Assembly: GCA_910578335.1 (NCBI GenBank)
Contig: CAJTPU010000016.1
Span: 1 to 64,000, forward strand
Direction: 5' to 3'
Length of the DNA stretch: 64,000 nt
Source of the DNA: an uncultured Lachnospiraceae bacterium
GTDB lineage: Bacteria; Bacillota; Clostridia; Lachnospirales; Lachnospiraceae
Part shown: positions 17,702 to 25,724 of the stretch, piece by piece
How the letters are laid out: each line of letters opens with the position of its first letter
Position numbering within the stretch: position 1 is the stretch's first letter
Made by a program: the position numbers and the translations under genes
The notes under the pieces: model-generated
Told to the model about the DNA's origin: nothing
Seen by the model: only the letters and a program-made list of their open reading frames with translations
Database searches by the model: none

Positions 17702-19006
17702 ATGCGGATGTACGATTTGATTGTCAAAAAGAGAAACGGCGGCACACTGACGCGCGAGGAAATTGCTTTTATGGTAAAAGGGTATACTGACGGCGAAATA
17801 CCGGATTACCAGATGTCCGCCATGATGATGGCTGTTTATTTTAAAGGCATGAATGAGGAGGAAACGCTCGCCCTTACCATGTCGATGCGGGACAGCGGGG
17901 AAGTGCTCGATTTAAGCGCCATTGCAGGAATCAAGGTGGATAAGCATTCGACGGGCGGCGTGGGGGATAAGACCTCCCTTGCACTTGCTCCCATGGTGGC
18001 TGCATGTGGGATTCCCGTTGCCAAAATGAGCGGCAGGGGGCTTGGGCATACCGGCGGCACGATTGACAAGCTGGAGAGCTTTGCCGGTTTTTCCACGGGT
18101 ATCCCGACAGAGCGTTTTGTGGAAAATGTAAACCGTATCGGTATTTCCATTATGGGACAGACGGCAAATCTTGCGCCTGCGGACAAAAAACTCTACGCGC
18201 TCAGGGATGTGACGGCAACCGTGGACAATATGTCCCTGATTGCAAGCTCCATTATGAGTAAAAAGCTTGCGGCAGGCGCCGATGCCATTGTACTGGATGT
18301 CAAGACGGGAAGCGGTGCGTTTATGAAGGATGAAGCGGATTCCTTTGCACTTGCAAGGGAAATGGTTAACATTGGAAACGGCGCAGGCAAGAAATGTGTT
18401 GCCGTAGTATCCGATATGGACCAGCCATTAGGCTTTGCCGTGGGCAATGCGCTGGAGGTAGAAGAGGCGATTGCTACATTAAAGGGCAGGGGTCCCGCAG
18501 ATTTTGTGGAGCTGTGCCTGACACTCGGCACACAGATGCTGCTTTTGGGTAAAAAAGCAGCAACAGAGCAAGAGGCAAGGGAGAAATTGCTTGCCGTGAT
18601 AAAAGACGGAAGCGCCCTGCAAAAGCTCGCGGAATTTGTAGAAGCACAGGGTGGAGACGCGGCAGCCGTTTATGACACGTCCCGCTTACCGAAGGCGTCT
18701 CTTACAAAAGAAGTAAAAGCGGACAGGGATGGCTTCGTGGAACATATCAATTGTGAGGAAGTCGGCATTTGCTCTCTGATTTTAGGCGGGGGCAGGGAGA
18801 CGAAAGAGAGTCCTATCGATTTGTCCGTTGGGATTGTGCTGCAAAAAAAAGCAGGAGACAGCGTTCTTTTGGGGGATACGCTGGCGGTTCTGTATGCCAA
18901 TGAGCCGGATAAAATGGAAGAGGCAAAACGGCGCCTCAAGCTGGCTTACCGGATTACAAAAGAAATGCCCAAGAAGCGGAGTTTGATAAAGGGCGTGATA
19001 AGCTGA
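17702..19006 (+). CDS. pdp: Pyrimidine-nucleoside phosphorylase
   Basis: Cytoplasmic salvage enzyme that converts uridine, thymidine or deoxyuridine plus phosphate into the base and (deoxy)ribose-1-phosphate. Length 434 matches the family. The thymidine/pyrimidine-nucleoside phosphorylase signature is present (SGRGLGHTGGTIDKLES, near residue 110), as is the phosphate-binding KHSTGGVGDKTSLALAP. A C-terminal barrel-sandwich domain (about 340-434) is intact. Start ATG 17702 follows AAGGAGG. It is 13 bases after the ABC permease, so probably co-transcribed, although the functions are unrelated. Distinguishing pdp from deoA (thymidine only) is not certain, but Firmicutes normally carry the broad-range enzyme. 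Confidence 0.93.
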   Translation: MRMYDLIVKKRNGGTLTREEIAFMVKGYTDGEIPDYQMSAMMMAVYFKGMNEEETLALTMSMRDSGEVLDLSAIAGIKVDKHSTGGVGDKTSLALAPMVAACGIPVAKMSGRGLGHTGGTIDKLESFAGFSTGIPTERFVENVNRIGISIMGQTANLAPADKKLYALRDVTATVDNMSLIASSIMSKKLAAGADAIVLDVKTGSGAFMKDEADSFALAREMVNIGNGAGKKCVAVVSDMDQPLGFAVGNALEVEEAIATLKGRGPADFVELCLTLGTQMLLLGKKAATEQEAREKLLAVIKDGSALQKLAEFVEAQGGDAAAVYDTSRLPKASLTKEVKADRDGFVEHINCEEVGICSLILGGGRETKESPIDLSVGIVLQKKAGDSVLLGDTLAVLYANEPDKMEEAKRRLKLAYRITKEMPKKRSLIKGVIS

Positions 19007-19088
19007 TTTTACAAAAACAGCAGCAGGCGGCTTGCTTACAAAGAAAAAAGACAGGTATCAGCAGACGTGCGGCAGAATATAGTATAGT

Positions 19089-19388
19089 ATGAAAAAGAAA
19101 ATGATGAAACAAACTGTCGTACCAAAGGAATCTAAAAAAGAGCTGCTTGTGGAATCTCTCAGGCTTCCCAAAGATATGGTAATGGGGGCGTTTATGCTGT
19201 CCATGACCGGAAACAGGGAGGCATTTATAGAAAATTACAGAGGGATACTGGAATATACGGACACCTGCATCCTGCTGCAGACCAAAACGGGGCAGGTGCG
19301 GTTTACAGGCACGAGGCTTGTGATTGAATATTATACGAATGAAGACATGAAAATTGGCGGCTGCATTACAAGTGTAATATTTGAATAA
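19089..19388 (+). CDS. yqfC: Sporulation protein YqfC
   Basis: A 99-residue protein of the YqfC family (YabP-like fold), with the typical LPKDMVMGA start of the domain and a beta-rich body ending in VIEYYTNED and GGCITSVIF. The family is made in the mother cell under sigma-E in Bacillus and is encoded next to yqfD, as here. Start is uncertain: ATG 19089 has no Shine-Dalgarno site, and a GTG further inside the frame (near 19149) has AAGAG upstream but would give a shorter protein than the family norm. An AT-rich stretch AATATAGT lies just upstream and might be a sporulation -10, but this is weak. Confidence 0.88.
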   Translation: MKKKMMKQTVVPKESKKELLVESLRLPKDMVMGAFMLSMTGNREAFIENYRGILEYTDTCILLQTKTGQVRFTGTRLVIEYYTNEDMKIGGCITSVIFE

Positions 19389-19400
19389 GGAGCGTTGTCT

Positions 19401-20621
19401 GTGATTGGAATACTGAAATTTATCAGGGGTTATGTGCAGATTAAGGTCTGGGGGTTTGCACCGGAGCGTTTTTTAAATCTGTGCAGCAATAAAAACATAC
19501 TTTTGTGGGATATCAGGCGGGACGGGGATATTTACTATATGTGTATCAGCCTTTCCGGCTTTAAGCAGTTAAAGGCGATTGCGCGGAAAACAAAAACAAG
19601 GGTAGTCATTCTGAAAAGATTCGGACTACCTTTTTTCATACCGAAGATATTTGCCAGAAAGGTATTTGTCGTGGGACTGTGTGCCGCCTGCCTGTTTTGG
19701 TTTTGGTCTTCGCTCTACATATGGGAGATAGAGATTGACGGCAATATCGCGATTACGGACGAGGTATTTACGGATTTCCTGAAAGAAAAAGGCGTTTATG
19801 TGGGGGTCAGAAGCGGCAGTGTGGATATCGAGCAGCTTGAGAAGGATATCAGGCGGGAATTTTTAGAGATAACATGGACGTCGGTCAAGCTCTCGGGCAC
19901 AAGCCTGATAATATCCGTCAAGGAGAGCGATGCGATATTGTCCCCCATACAGGAGGATATCACCTCGGATTTATATGCGGAGAAGGAAGGTGTCATTGTC
20001 GCCATGATTGTCCGTTCCGGTGTGCCCATGGTAAAAATCGGGGACAGCGTGGAGATGGGAACACTTTTGGTTTCCGGCAGGGTGCCGGTTTATAATGAAG
20101 ATGCTACCGTGCGTTATTACCAGTATACACGCTCCGATGCGGACATTTATGTGGAGAGAATCCGCCCGGTATACGAAGTACTGCCGTTTTATTACATAGA
20201 AAAGGTATATACGGGAAGAGAAACGAAAAAATATTATATTAAGGTGGGCGGCAAAGAATTTATATTTGGCGGCAAACCGGATTATGCTTATTACGACGCA
20301 GTCATTCATACGCAGAAAATCAGTCCCCTTGAAGGGCTGACGCTGCCTTTTTCTTTTGGCAGCTACACGTATCGGGAATACCAGAATACGGAGCGTGCCT
20401 ATACGCTTGAAGAGGCAGAAGGTCTGTTACAGGAAAAATATTTGGCATTTCTTTCAGATTTAGAGGAAAAAGGGGTACAAATTATTGAAAAAAATGTTAA
20501 AATAGATACTGGCAGCGATATTTGGATATTGGAGGGAGAACTGACGGTGCAGGAAAAGATTGGTGCAGAGCTTCCTTTTACGGAACAAACGGAACAGGTA
20601 CAGACCACGGAATTGGAGTAA
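19401..20621 (+). CDS. yqfD: Sporulation protein YqfD
   Basis: A 406-residue membrane protein of the YqfD (SpoIV-like) family. The N-terminal domain (about residues 1-90) is followed by one transmembrane helix (VFVVGLCAACLFWFWSSLYI) and a large extracytoplasmic domain with the POTRA-like start WEIEIDGNIAITDE. It is needed for efficient sporulation in Bacillus; the molecular role is not known. GTG 19401 is chosen as start because AAGGAG at 19387-19392 gives an eight-base spacer; TTG 19395 is too close. It follows yqfC after 12 bases and precedes phoH after 4 bases, the order seen in B. subtilis. Confidence 0.93.
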   Translation: MIGILKFIRGYVQIKVWGFAPERFLNLCSNKNILLWDIRRDGDIYYMCISLSGFKQLKAIARKTKTRVVILKRFGLPFFIPKIFARKVFVVGLCAACLFWFWSSLYIWEIEIDGNIAITDEVFTDFLKEKGVYVGVRSGSVDIEQLEKDIRREFLEITWTSVKLSGTSLIISVKESDAILSPIQEDITSDLYAEKEGVIVAMIVRSGVPMVKIGDSVEMGTLLVSGRVPVYNEDATVRYYQYTRSDADIYVERIRPVYEVLPFYYIEKVYTGRETKKYYIKVGGKEFIFGGKPDYAYYDAVIHTQKISPLEGLTLPFSFGSYTYREYQNTERAYTLEEAEGLLQEKYLAFLSDLEEKGVQIIEKNVKIDTGSDIWILEGELTVQEKIGAELPFTEQTEQVQTTELE

Positions 20622-20625
20622 TCAC

Positions 20626-21639
20626 ATGAGTTTGATAACATATAACATGGATATGCCCACAGAGCACATGCAGAAAATTTTTGGGCAGAATGACCGGTAT
20701 CTGAAAAAACTGGAGACAGATTTTCAAGTAACGATTGTAGACAGGAATGGCGCCATCAGGGTAACAGGGGAAGAATCGCAGGTGAAGCGCTGCGTCAACA
20801 TATTGCTGCAGCTTTCGCAGGTATCAGCCGGAGGCAGCGAGATAGAGGAGCAGAAAGTGGACTACGCAATCAGTCTTTCCCGGGAAGAAAACGGAGAAAG
20901 CCTGGTGGAAATGGATAAGGAAGTGATATGCCATACCATAAGCGGCAAGCCCATCAAACCCAAGACGCTGGGACAGAAGCAGTATGTGGATGCTATCAGG
21001 AACAATATGATTGTATTTGGGCTGGGACCTGCCGGAACAGGGAAAACCTATCTGGCAATGGCGATGGCGATAACAGCTTTTAAAATGGAGGAAGTGAGCC
21101 GTATTATTCTGACGAGACCGGCAATAGAGGCGGGGGAAAAACTGGGTTTTCTGCCCGGCGATTTGCAGAGCAAGGTAGACCCGTATCTGCGTCCGCTCTA
21201 TGATGCCCTTCATCAGATTATGGGGCCGGAAAGCTTTGCCAAAAATATGGAGAAAGGGCTTATTGAGGTGGCGCCTCTCGCTTATATGCGCGGGCGTACG
21301 CTGGACAACGCCTATATTATTCTGGACGAGGCGCAGAATACCACGCCTGCCCAGATGAAGATGTTTTTGACCAGAATCGGCTTCGGCTCCAAGGTGATTG
21401 TAACGGGGGATGCTTCCCAGAAGGACTTGCCTCAGGGAACGCTCTCCGGTCTTGATGTGGCGGCAAGAGTGCTGAAAAATATAGAAGATATTGCGTTCTG
21501 CAATCTGACAAGCCGGGATGTGGTGAGACATCCGCTGGTACAGAAGATTGTAAAAGCATATGACGACTATGAGGGAAGCGAGAAGAGACGTCAGGATAAA
21601 ATAAAGAACAGGGAAACCCGAAAAAATGGCAAAAGATAA
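20626..21639 (+). CDS. phoH: PhoH-like ATPase
   Basis: Cytoplasmic P-loop NTPase of 337 residues, probably acting on RNA together with YbeY encoded just downstream. An N-terminal KH-like segment covers about residues 20-80. Walker A is GPAGTGKTYLA (near residue 134), the family block RPAIEAGEKLGFLPGDLQSK follows, and Walker B is IILDEAQNTTP. Sensor element VTGDASQKDLP is present. Start ATG 20626 has TTGGAG nine bases upstream, four bases after yqfD; the frame is open further up inside yqfD but without support. The stop lies inside the next gene (14-base overlap), which implies coupled translation. Confidence 0.95.
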   Translation: MSLITYNMDMPTEHMQKIFGQNDRYLKKLETDFQVTIVDRNGAIRVTGEESQVKRCVNILLQLSQVSAGGSEIEEQKVDYAISLSREENGESLVEMDKEVICHTISGKPIKPKTLGQKQYVDAIRNNMIVFGLGPAGTGKTYLAMAMAITAFKMEEVSRIILTRPAIEAGEKLGFLPGDLQSKVDPYLRPLYDALHQIMGPESFAKNMEKGLIEVAPLAYMRGRTLDNAYIILDEAQNTTPAQMKMFLTRIGFGSKVIVTGDASQKDLPQGTLSGLDVAARVLKNIEDIAFCNLTSRDVVRHPLVQKIVKAYDDYEGSEKRRQDKIKNRETRKNGKR

Positions 21640-22825
21640 ATTGAAGTATGGAAAAAACATATGCCTGTCGGCAGCAGTCATGTTTCTGGCTACCATGCTG
21701 TTTGTATGTGCATTCAGCTATATAAAAGGACTTGGCGCGGCGGACATTATCCGCAATACCGTAATGAGCGGCATGGGTGCCTTTATCGTGCTGCTTTTTA
21801 TGATACAGTCAAAAATATACCGTTTATTTGAGTATGACAATGGGGAGCATTTGCTTCGATTTATGGTGGTTTACCTGATATGTCTGGCGCTTGCCTTTGC
21901 CATTTCCTACCTGCCGGCAGCCGGATGGCCTTATCTGGCAATTTTTGTGTTTCTTACGCTTTTCTCCAATTTACAGCTTGGTATTTCTGCGGGGACGGTT
22001 TTGCTTGCCGTTTCCATGCTTCTTTCTTCAAACGGCACGGAGATTTTTGTGCTGTATTTTGTCTGCGGACTGGCTGGCGCAAGTCTTTTCAGAGGTCTGG
22101 ACGAATCCTACAAAATCGGAATCCCGACAGTCGTTTCCGTCATGTTTCTTCTGACGGGAGAAACGGCGTGCGTGGTACTGTATGCCAACGAAACCTTAAA
22201 GCCGGAGTTGTTTTTGATTCCCCTTATCAATGTTATCATCAGTCTGGTGCTGCTTTTGATTATCCTTCGGTTTTTTTCTGCCTTTGTGATTTACAAGCAC
22301 AGAAATAAATATATGGAAATTAATGACCAGGAGTGCGCGCTTTTGGTGGAACTGAAGGAAAAGTCAAAAGAGGAGTACTATGGAGCCGTGCACACGGCAT
22401 ATTTTTGCGAAAGGATTTCCCGTGCGCTCCGTCTGGATGTGGATGCGGCAAAGACGGGCGGTTATTACCGGCGTATCGGAATTCTGAAAGGGGAAAATAC
22501 ATGGGAGACGGTGGAGGAAATTGTCAGGGAATATGCTTTTCCCAAGGAAGCGGTGCGCATTCTGCGTGAATTTCTGGACAAAGCGGTGCCCATAAAACAG
22601 AAAGAAACGGCGGTGCTGTTAATGTCAGATGCCGTTATAAGCTCCATTCTTTACCTTTTTGCCAAAAACAGCGATGTGCCGGATTACGATAAAATCATTG
22701 ACACGGTTTTCAAACAGAAGCTGGAGTCGAATGTGCTGCAGGTATGCGGTATCACGCTGGAAGAGCTATACCGGATGAAAAAGATTTTTAAGGAGGAAAA
22801 ACTGTACTATGACTTCCTACGTTGA
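21626..22825 (+). CDS. Shortened PgpH-like membrane protein with degenerate HD domain
   Basis: A 399-residue protein in the chromosomal slot of yqfF/pgpH (between phoH and ybeY). About seven hydrophobic helices fill residues 10-230, matching a 7TM-HD receptor without the large extracellular domain normally inserted after helix 1. The C-terminal 160 residues align by eye with the PgpH HD phosphodiesterase: the family YHDIGK is YYRRIGI here (near residue 283), the family YHHS is YYGA, and the later family HHG is EFLDK. All expected metal ligands are therefore missing, although the late KQKETAVLLMSDAV block is conserved. PgpH degrades c-di-AMP; this protein should not. Starts inside phoH; the stop is inside ybeY. 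Confidence 0.75.
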   Translation: MAKDKLKYGKNICLSAAVMFLATMLFVCAFSYIKGLGAADIIRNTVMSGMGAFIVLLFMIQSKIYRLFEYDNGEHLLRFMVVYLICLALAFAISYLPAAGWPYLAIFVFLTLFSNLQLGISAGTVLLAVSMLLSSNGTEIFVLYFVCGLAGASLFRGLDESYKIGIPTVVSVMFLLTGETACVVLYANETLKPELFLIPLINVIISLVLLLIILRFFSAFVIYKHRNKYMEINDQECALLVELKEKSKEEYYGAVHTAYFCERISRALRLDVDAAKTGGYYRRIGILKGENTWETVEEIVREYAFPKEAVRILREFLDKAVPIKQKETAVLLMSDAVISSILYLFAKNSDVPDYDKIIDTVFKQKLESNVLQVCGITLEELYRMKKIFKEEKLYYDFLR

Positions 22826-23312
22826 AAAGGAAACGGAACTGGAATTTTCGTTTGATATAAAAGAATTGGCAGAACAGGTGATGGAGCGGGTACTGCGTAT
22901 GGAAGGCTGCCCTTATGAAACGCAGGTAAACCTTTTACTTACGGACAACGAGGGAATCCGCACATATAACGCCAGATTCCGACAGATTGACAGAGAGACG
23001 GATGTGCTGTCCTTTCCCAATGTGGATTATGAAGCGCCTTCTGACTTTTCACGGCTTGCAGAGCACAAAGCGGACTATTTTGACCCGGACAGCAAGGAGC
23101 TGGTTTTGGGAGATATTATCCTGTCTGCCGAAAAGGTGAAGGAACAGGCGCTTGCCTACAACCACTCTGAAAAAAGAGAGTTTTCGTTTCTGATTGCACA
23201 TAGTATGCTGCATCTGTGCGGATATGACCATATGGAGCAGGCGGAAGCCAAGGTGATGGAAGAGAAACAGGAAGCAGTCCTAACGTCGCTTGGCATTACG
23301 CGGGAGATTTGA
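22809..23312 (+). CDS. ybeY: Endoribonuclease YbeY (rRNA maturation factor)
   Basis: Zinc-dependent single-strand endoribonuclease involved in 16S rRNA 3' maturation and ribosome quality control. The 167-residue length is normal. The H-x3-H-x5-H metal motif appears as HSMLHLCGYDH near residue 131, and the family segment ETDVLSFP is present near residue 64. Start ATG 22809 overlaps the previous gene by 17 bases and has AAGGAGG about 13 bases upstream. The yqfCD-phoH-(pgpH-like)-ybeY order matches Bacillus, but dgkA, cdd, era and recO do not follow here; a flippase gene does. Confidence 0.96.
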   Translation: MTSYVEKETELEFSFDIKELAEQVMERVLRMEGCPYETQVNLLLTDNEGIRTYNARFRQIDRETDVLSFPNVDYEAPSDFSRLAEHKADYFDPDSKELVLGDIILSAEKVKEQALAYNHSEKREFSFLIAHSMLHLCGYDHMEQAEAKVMEEKQEAVLTSLGITREI

Positions 23313-23353
23313 GGCTGCACTTTGCACTGTTGTTTACAGAAGAGGGACAGAAT

Positions 23354-24958
23354 ATGAATCAAATGGAAATTGGGAAAAAGCAGTTTGGCATGATTGGAAA
23401 GCTTTTAGGATTTGCGATTGCAATTATGCTTGTCAGGATAATCGGCGACTTAGGCATGGCATATTTCTCCGCTGCCCTGGAGGTGTATATACTGCTGCAG
23501 ATGCTTTTTACTGCCGGAATCCCGGGAAGCATGGAGAGACTGATGAGAGCCCGCATGGCAAAAGGGCAGTACAGGAATGCGGGAAAGGTAGCGAAAGCGG
23601 CGGCAGGATATTGTCTGGTAATCGGCATATCGGGTAGCCTTTTCCTGCTGTTCGGAGCGGCATCTTTCATGGGTGCGGTCAATCTGCCGGAAGCGGCACT
23701 GACGTTAAAAATACTGTCGGCGGCTTTTTTCCTGCAGGCACTCTGCGCCGTGCTGCAAGGCTATTTTCAGGGAATGGGGACGGCGATGCCTTCCATGATA
23801 TTTGGCATTATCAAGCAGGTATTCTGCCTGTCGTTCTCCTTGTTGTTTACGCATATGATGTATCAATACGGCCTGCGTGCCCAAGCGCTTTTACACAATG
23901 AAAAATTTGCCGGCATGTACGGTGCAAGCGGAGCCGCTATCGGTTTTTCGTGTGCACTTTTGCTGTCGTTCTGCTTTTTGTTTGCGATTTATATCAGTAT
24001 GGCGAGAAGGATGCGCAGACGGAACAGAGACGGTATGCGTCTGACGGAAGACGGCTATGAAGTGCTCAGGCTTTTGGTATTTTCCCTGCTTCCGGTAAGC
24101 GGCATTCTGTTTTTTTTCAGGCTTCCGGTTATGGCGGGGATGGCATTTTATCAGAGGTACAATCAGGGCAGTATAGAAGCGTTTACCGCTTACGGCGCAT
24201 ATTATGGAAAATATCTGGTGCTTATAGGCATCTTTTCGGTGCTGGCGCTGTTTTTTTCCGCAGGGATTGAAAATACGGTTGTTTACTACCTCAGAAAAGA
24301 AGAGCCTAAGAATGCAAGAAGTTATCTGGCTGGCGGTATGCAGGCGCTGCTCCTTTCATCGGCTTATTTTGCCATGCTTCTGCTTGTGCTTGCGCCCGGT
24401 ATGCTGCAGATATTTTTTGGAAAAAACGCCGGAGAGCAGGCGGTAAATTATCTGCGCAGCGGCTTTGCCGTCGTACTGTTTTTACCGATGGGAATTTATT
24501 TTGCAGGAATTTTGATGGGGACCGGCAGGAGCAAAACCGTACTCCTTAATACGCTGATTTCTTTTGTGTTATTTGTACCGGCAGCAAACATTGGACTGAA
24601 CGCCATGAAAGGCGATGCTTTGGCGTTGGTGATTGCCATGATTGTGTTTACTGCCGCAGGCTGCATCTTAAACGGTTTCTTTTTACTGCGAAACGTCCGC
24701 TGCAATCCGGAATGGCTGCAAATAACCGTGCTGCCTATCGTGGCGGCATTCGTAAGCGGAATCTGCATTTTTTTGTTGAATAAAGTGATTGCGCCTGCCG
24801 TCGGGGAGGTTTTGGCAACGATTTTCTGCTTTTTGCTGGGCGGAGCCGTTTACTTGATTCTGCTTTTTGTGCTGCGCTGTATCAGGGAAAAAGACCTGGA
24901 TGTGCTGCCGGGCGGCAACATTCTCTTAAGAATAGGAATGTTTCTGCATCTTCTGTAA
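23354..24958 (+). CDS. Polysaccharide/lipid II flippase-type protein (SpoVB/MurJ family)
   Basis: A 534-residue integral membrane protein with about 14 hydrophobic helices, of the MATE/MVF/PST superfamily. The N-terminus (GKKQFGMIGKLLGFAIAIML) and arginine-rich loops (RRMRRRNRDGMR) resemble SpoVB-like oligosaccharide flippases of Clostridia. It may export a lipid-linked cell-wall or spore-cortex precursor; the substrate is inferred from the family. Start ATG 23354 has AGAGGGA eight bases upstream; the frame extends back to 23309 over the ybeY stop without a site. It lies after sporulation-linked genes, which agrees with a SpoVB role but does not prove it. Confidence 0.82.
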   Translation: MNQMEIGKKQFGMIGKLLGFAIAIMLVRIIGDLGMAYFSAALEVYILLQMLFTAGIPGSMERLMRARMAKGQYRNAGKVAKAAAGYCLVIGISGSLFLLFGAASFMGAVNLPEAALTLKILSAAFFLQALCAVLQGYFQGMGTAMPSMIFGIIKQVFCLSFSLLFTHMMYQYGLRAQALLHNEKFAGMYGASGAAIGFSCALLLSFCFLFAIYISMARRMRRRNRDGMRLTEDGYEVLRLLVFSLLPVSGILFFFRLPVMAGMAFYQRYNQGSIEAFTAYGAYYGKYLVLIGIFSVLALFFSAGIENTVVYYLRKEEPKNARSYLAGGMQALLLSSAYFAMLLLVLAPGMLQIFFGKNAGEQAVNYLRSGFAVVLFLPMGIYFAGILMGTGRSKTVLLNTLISFVLFVPAANIGLNAMKGDALALVIAMIVFTAAGCILNGFFLLRNVRCNPEWLQITVLPIVAAFVSGICIFLLNKVIAPAVGEVLATIFCFLLGGAVYLILLFVLRCIREKDLDVLPGGNILLRIGMFLHLL

Positions 24959-25024
24959 AAATTGAATAAAAATAAAGGATAGGCTGATACTGATAAGAAG
25001 AAGTATTGCATATGGAGGTTTTTT

Positions 25025-25690
25025 ATGAAATTTTTAAAGGGTGTCAGCCTGTTTTTCCTTTACCCCTGTATTATGCTTGGCTCCGGTATCTATGTTGGTA
25101 TTTTATTGAACAATTATTTTTATCCGAGACAGATACAGTATGTAGAGGTTCCCGTCCCCGTGCCTGCGGCACAGACGGAGGAGCCTGCAGTACCGCAGGA
25201 GGAAATTCCTTCGGCGGACAGCGCAGAGGTTTTGTCCAGAGAAAAAGAAGTGATAGATGCAGACACGGAATATATTGTGGAAGAATATGATACCAGACGG
25301 GATACGCTGGTGGAAACGGTATGGAATGTGCCGCCCAAGTACATGGGAATGGACAGGGATGCTTTTGTGACGGCGATGGAGCTGTATGCGGCTTCGCCTC
25401 CGCTCACAGAACAGGAGCGAGGCTTTGTGGGACTGGAGGTGCGTTCTTTTTCCTCCAGCCGGGTGGTCGTCCGCATGAATTATGCTTACGTGGAGCCTTC
25501 AAAAAGCTTTTATTTGAGAGTGGCGGACAACAATATTGTGGTTTACTGTGACGACGGCGAGACGGTGTATATGTATACAAGCATATCTGCGCTGACGCTG
25601 CCGGAATATATTCAGACACAGGTAATAAAGGGCATGTTTGTTGAGGATGAAGCGGCGCTGTATCAGTTTTTGGAAACCTATTCCAGCTAG
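25025..25690 (+). CDS. BofC-like secreted or membrane-anchored protein
   Basis: A 221-residue protein with one N-terminal hydrophobic helix (about residues 7-30), a Pro/Glu/Val-rich linker (VPVPVPAAQTEEPAVPQEE) and a C-terminal domain. The C-terminal 110 residues resemble the BofC C-terminal domain by pattern: a strand pair, then VADNNIVVY, then LPEYIQTQVIKGMFVEDEAALYQFLETYSS at the end. BofC in Bacillus is an intermembrane-space inhibitor of the SpoIVB protease that times sigma-K activation. The match is by eye and the N-terminal part differs. Start ATG 25025 follows TGGAGG. Confidence 0.6.
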   Translation: MKFLKGVSLFFLYPCIMLGSGIYVGILLNNYFYPRQIQYVEVPVPVPAAQTEEPAVPQEEIPSADSAEVLSREKEVIDADTEYIVEEYDTRRDTLVETVWNVPPKYMGMDRDAFVTAMELYAASPPLTEQERGFVGLEVRSFSSSRVVVRMNYAYVEPSKSFYLRVADNNIVVYCDDGETVYMYTSISALTLPEYIQTQVIKGMFVEDEAALYQFLETYSS

Positions 25691-25724
25691 GCAGACATAT
25701 TGGAAGGCGCATAAAGAGGTGCAT

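Noticed and set aside
19055..19089. Possible sporulation (sigma-E-type) promoter before yqfC
   Set aside because: GTATCA and AATATAGT are poor matches and would leave almost no leader before the ATG.
20824..21696. 290-codon minus-strand ORF opposite phoH
   Set aside because: Antisense shadow of PhoH motifs; no start site or family.
24962..24991. Promoter-like TTGAAT, 18-base spacer, GATACT before the BofC-like gene
   Set aside because: Both hexamers match poorly; not distinguishable from chance in AT-rich sequence.
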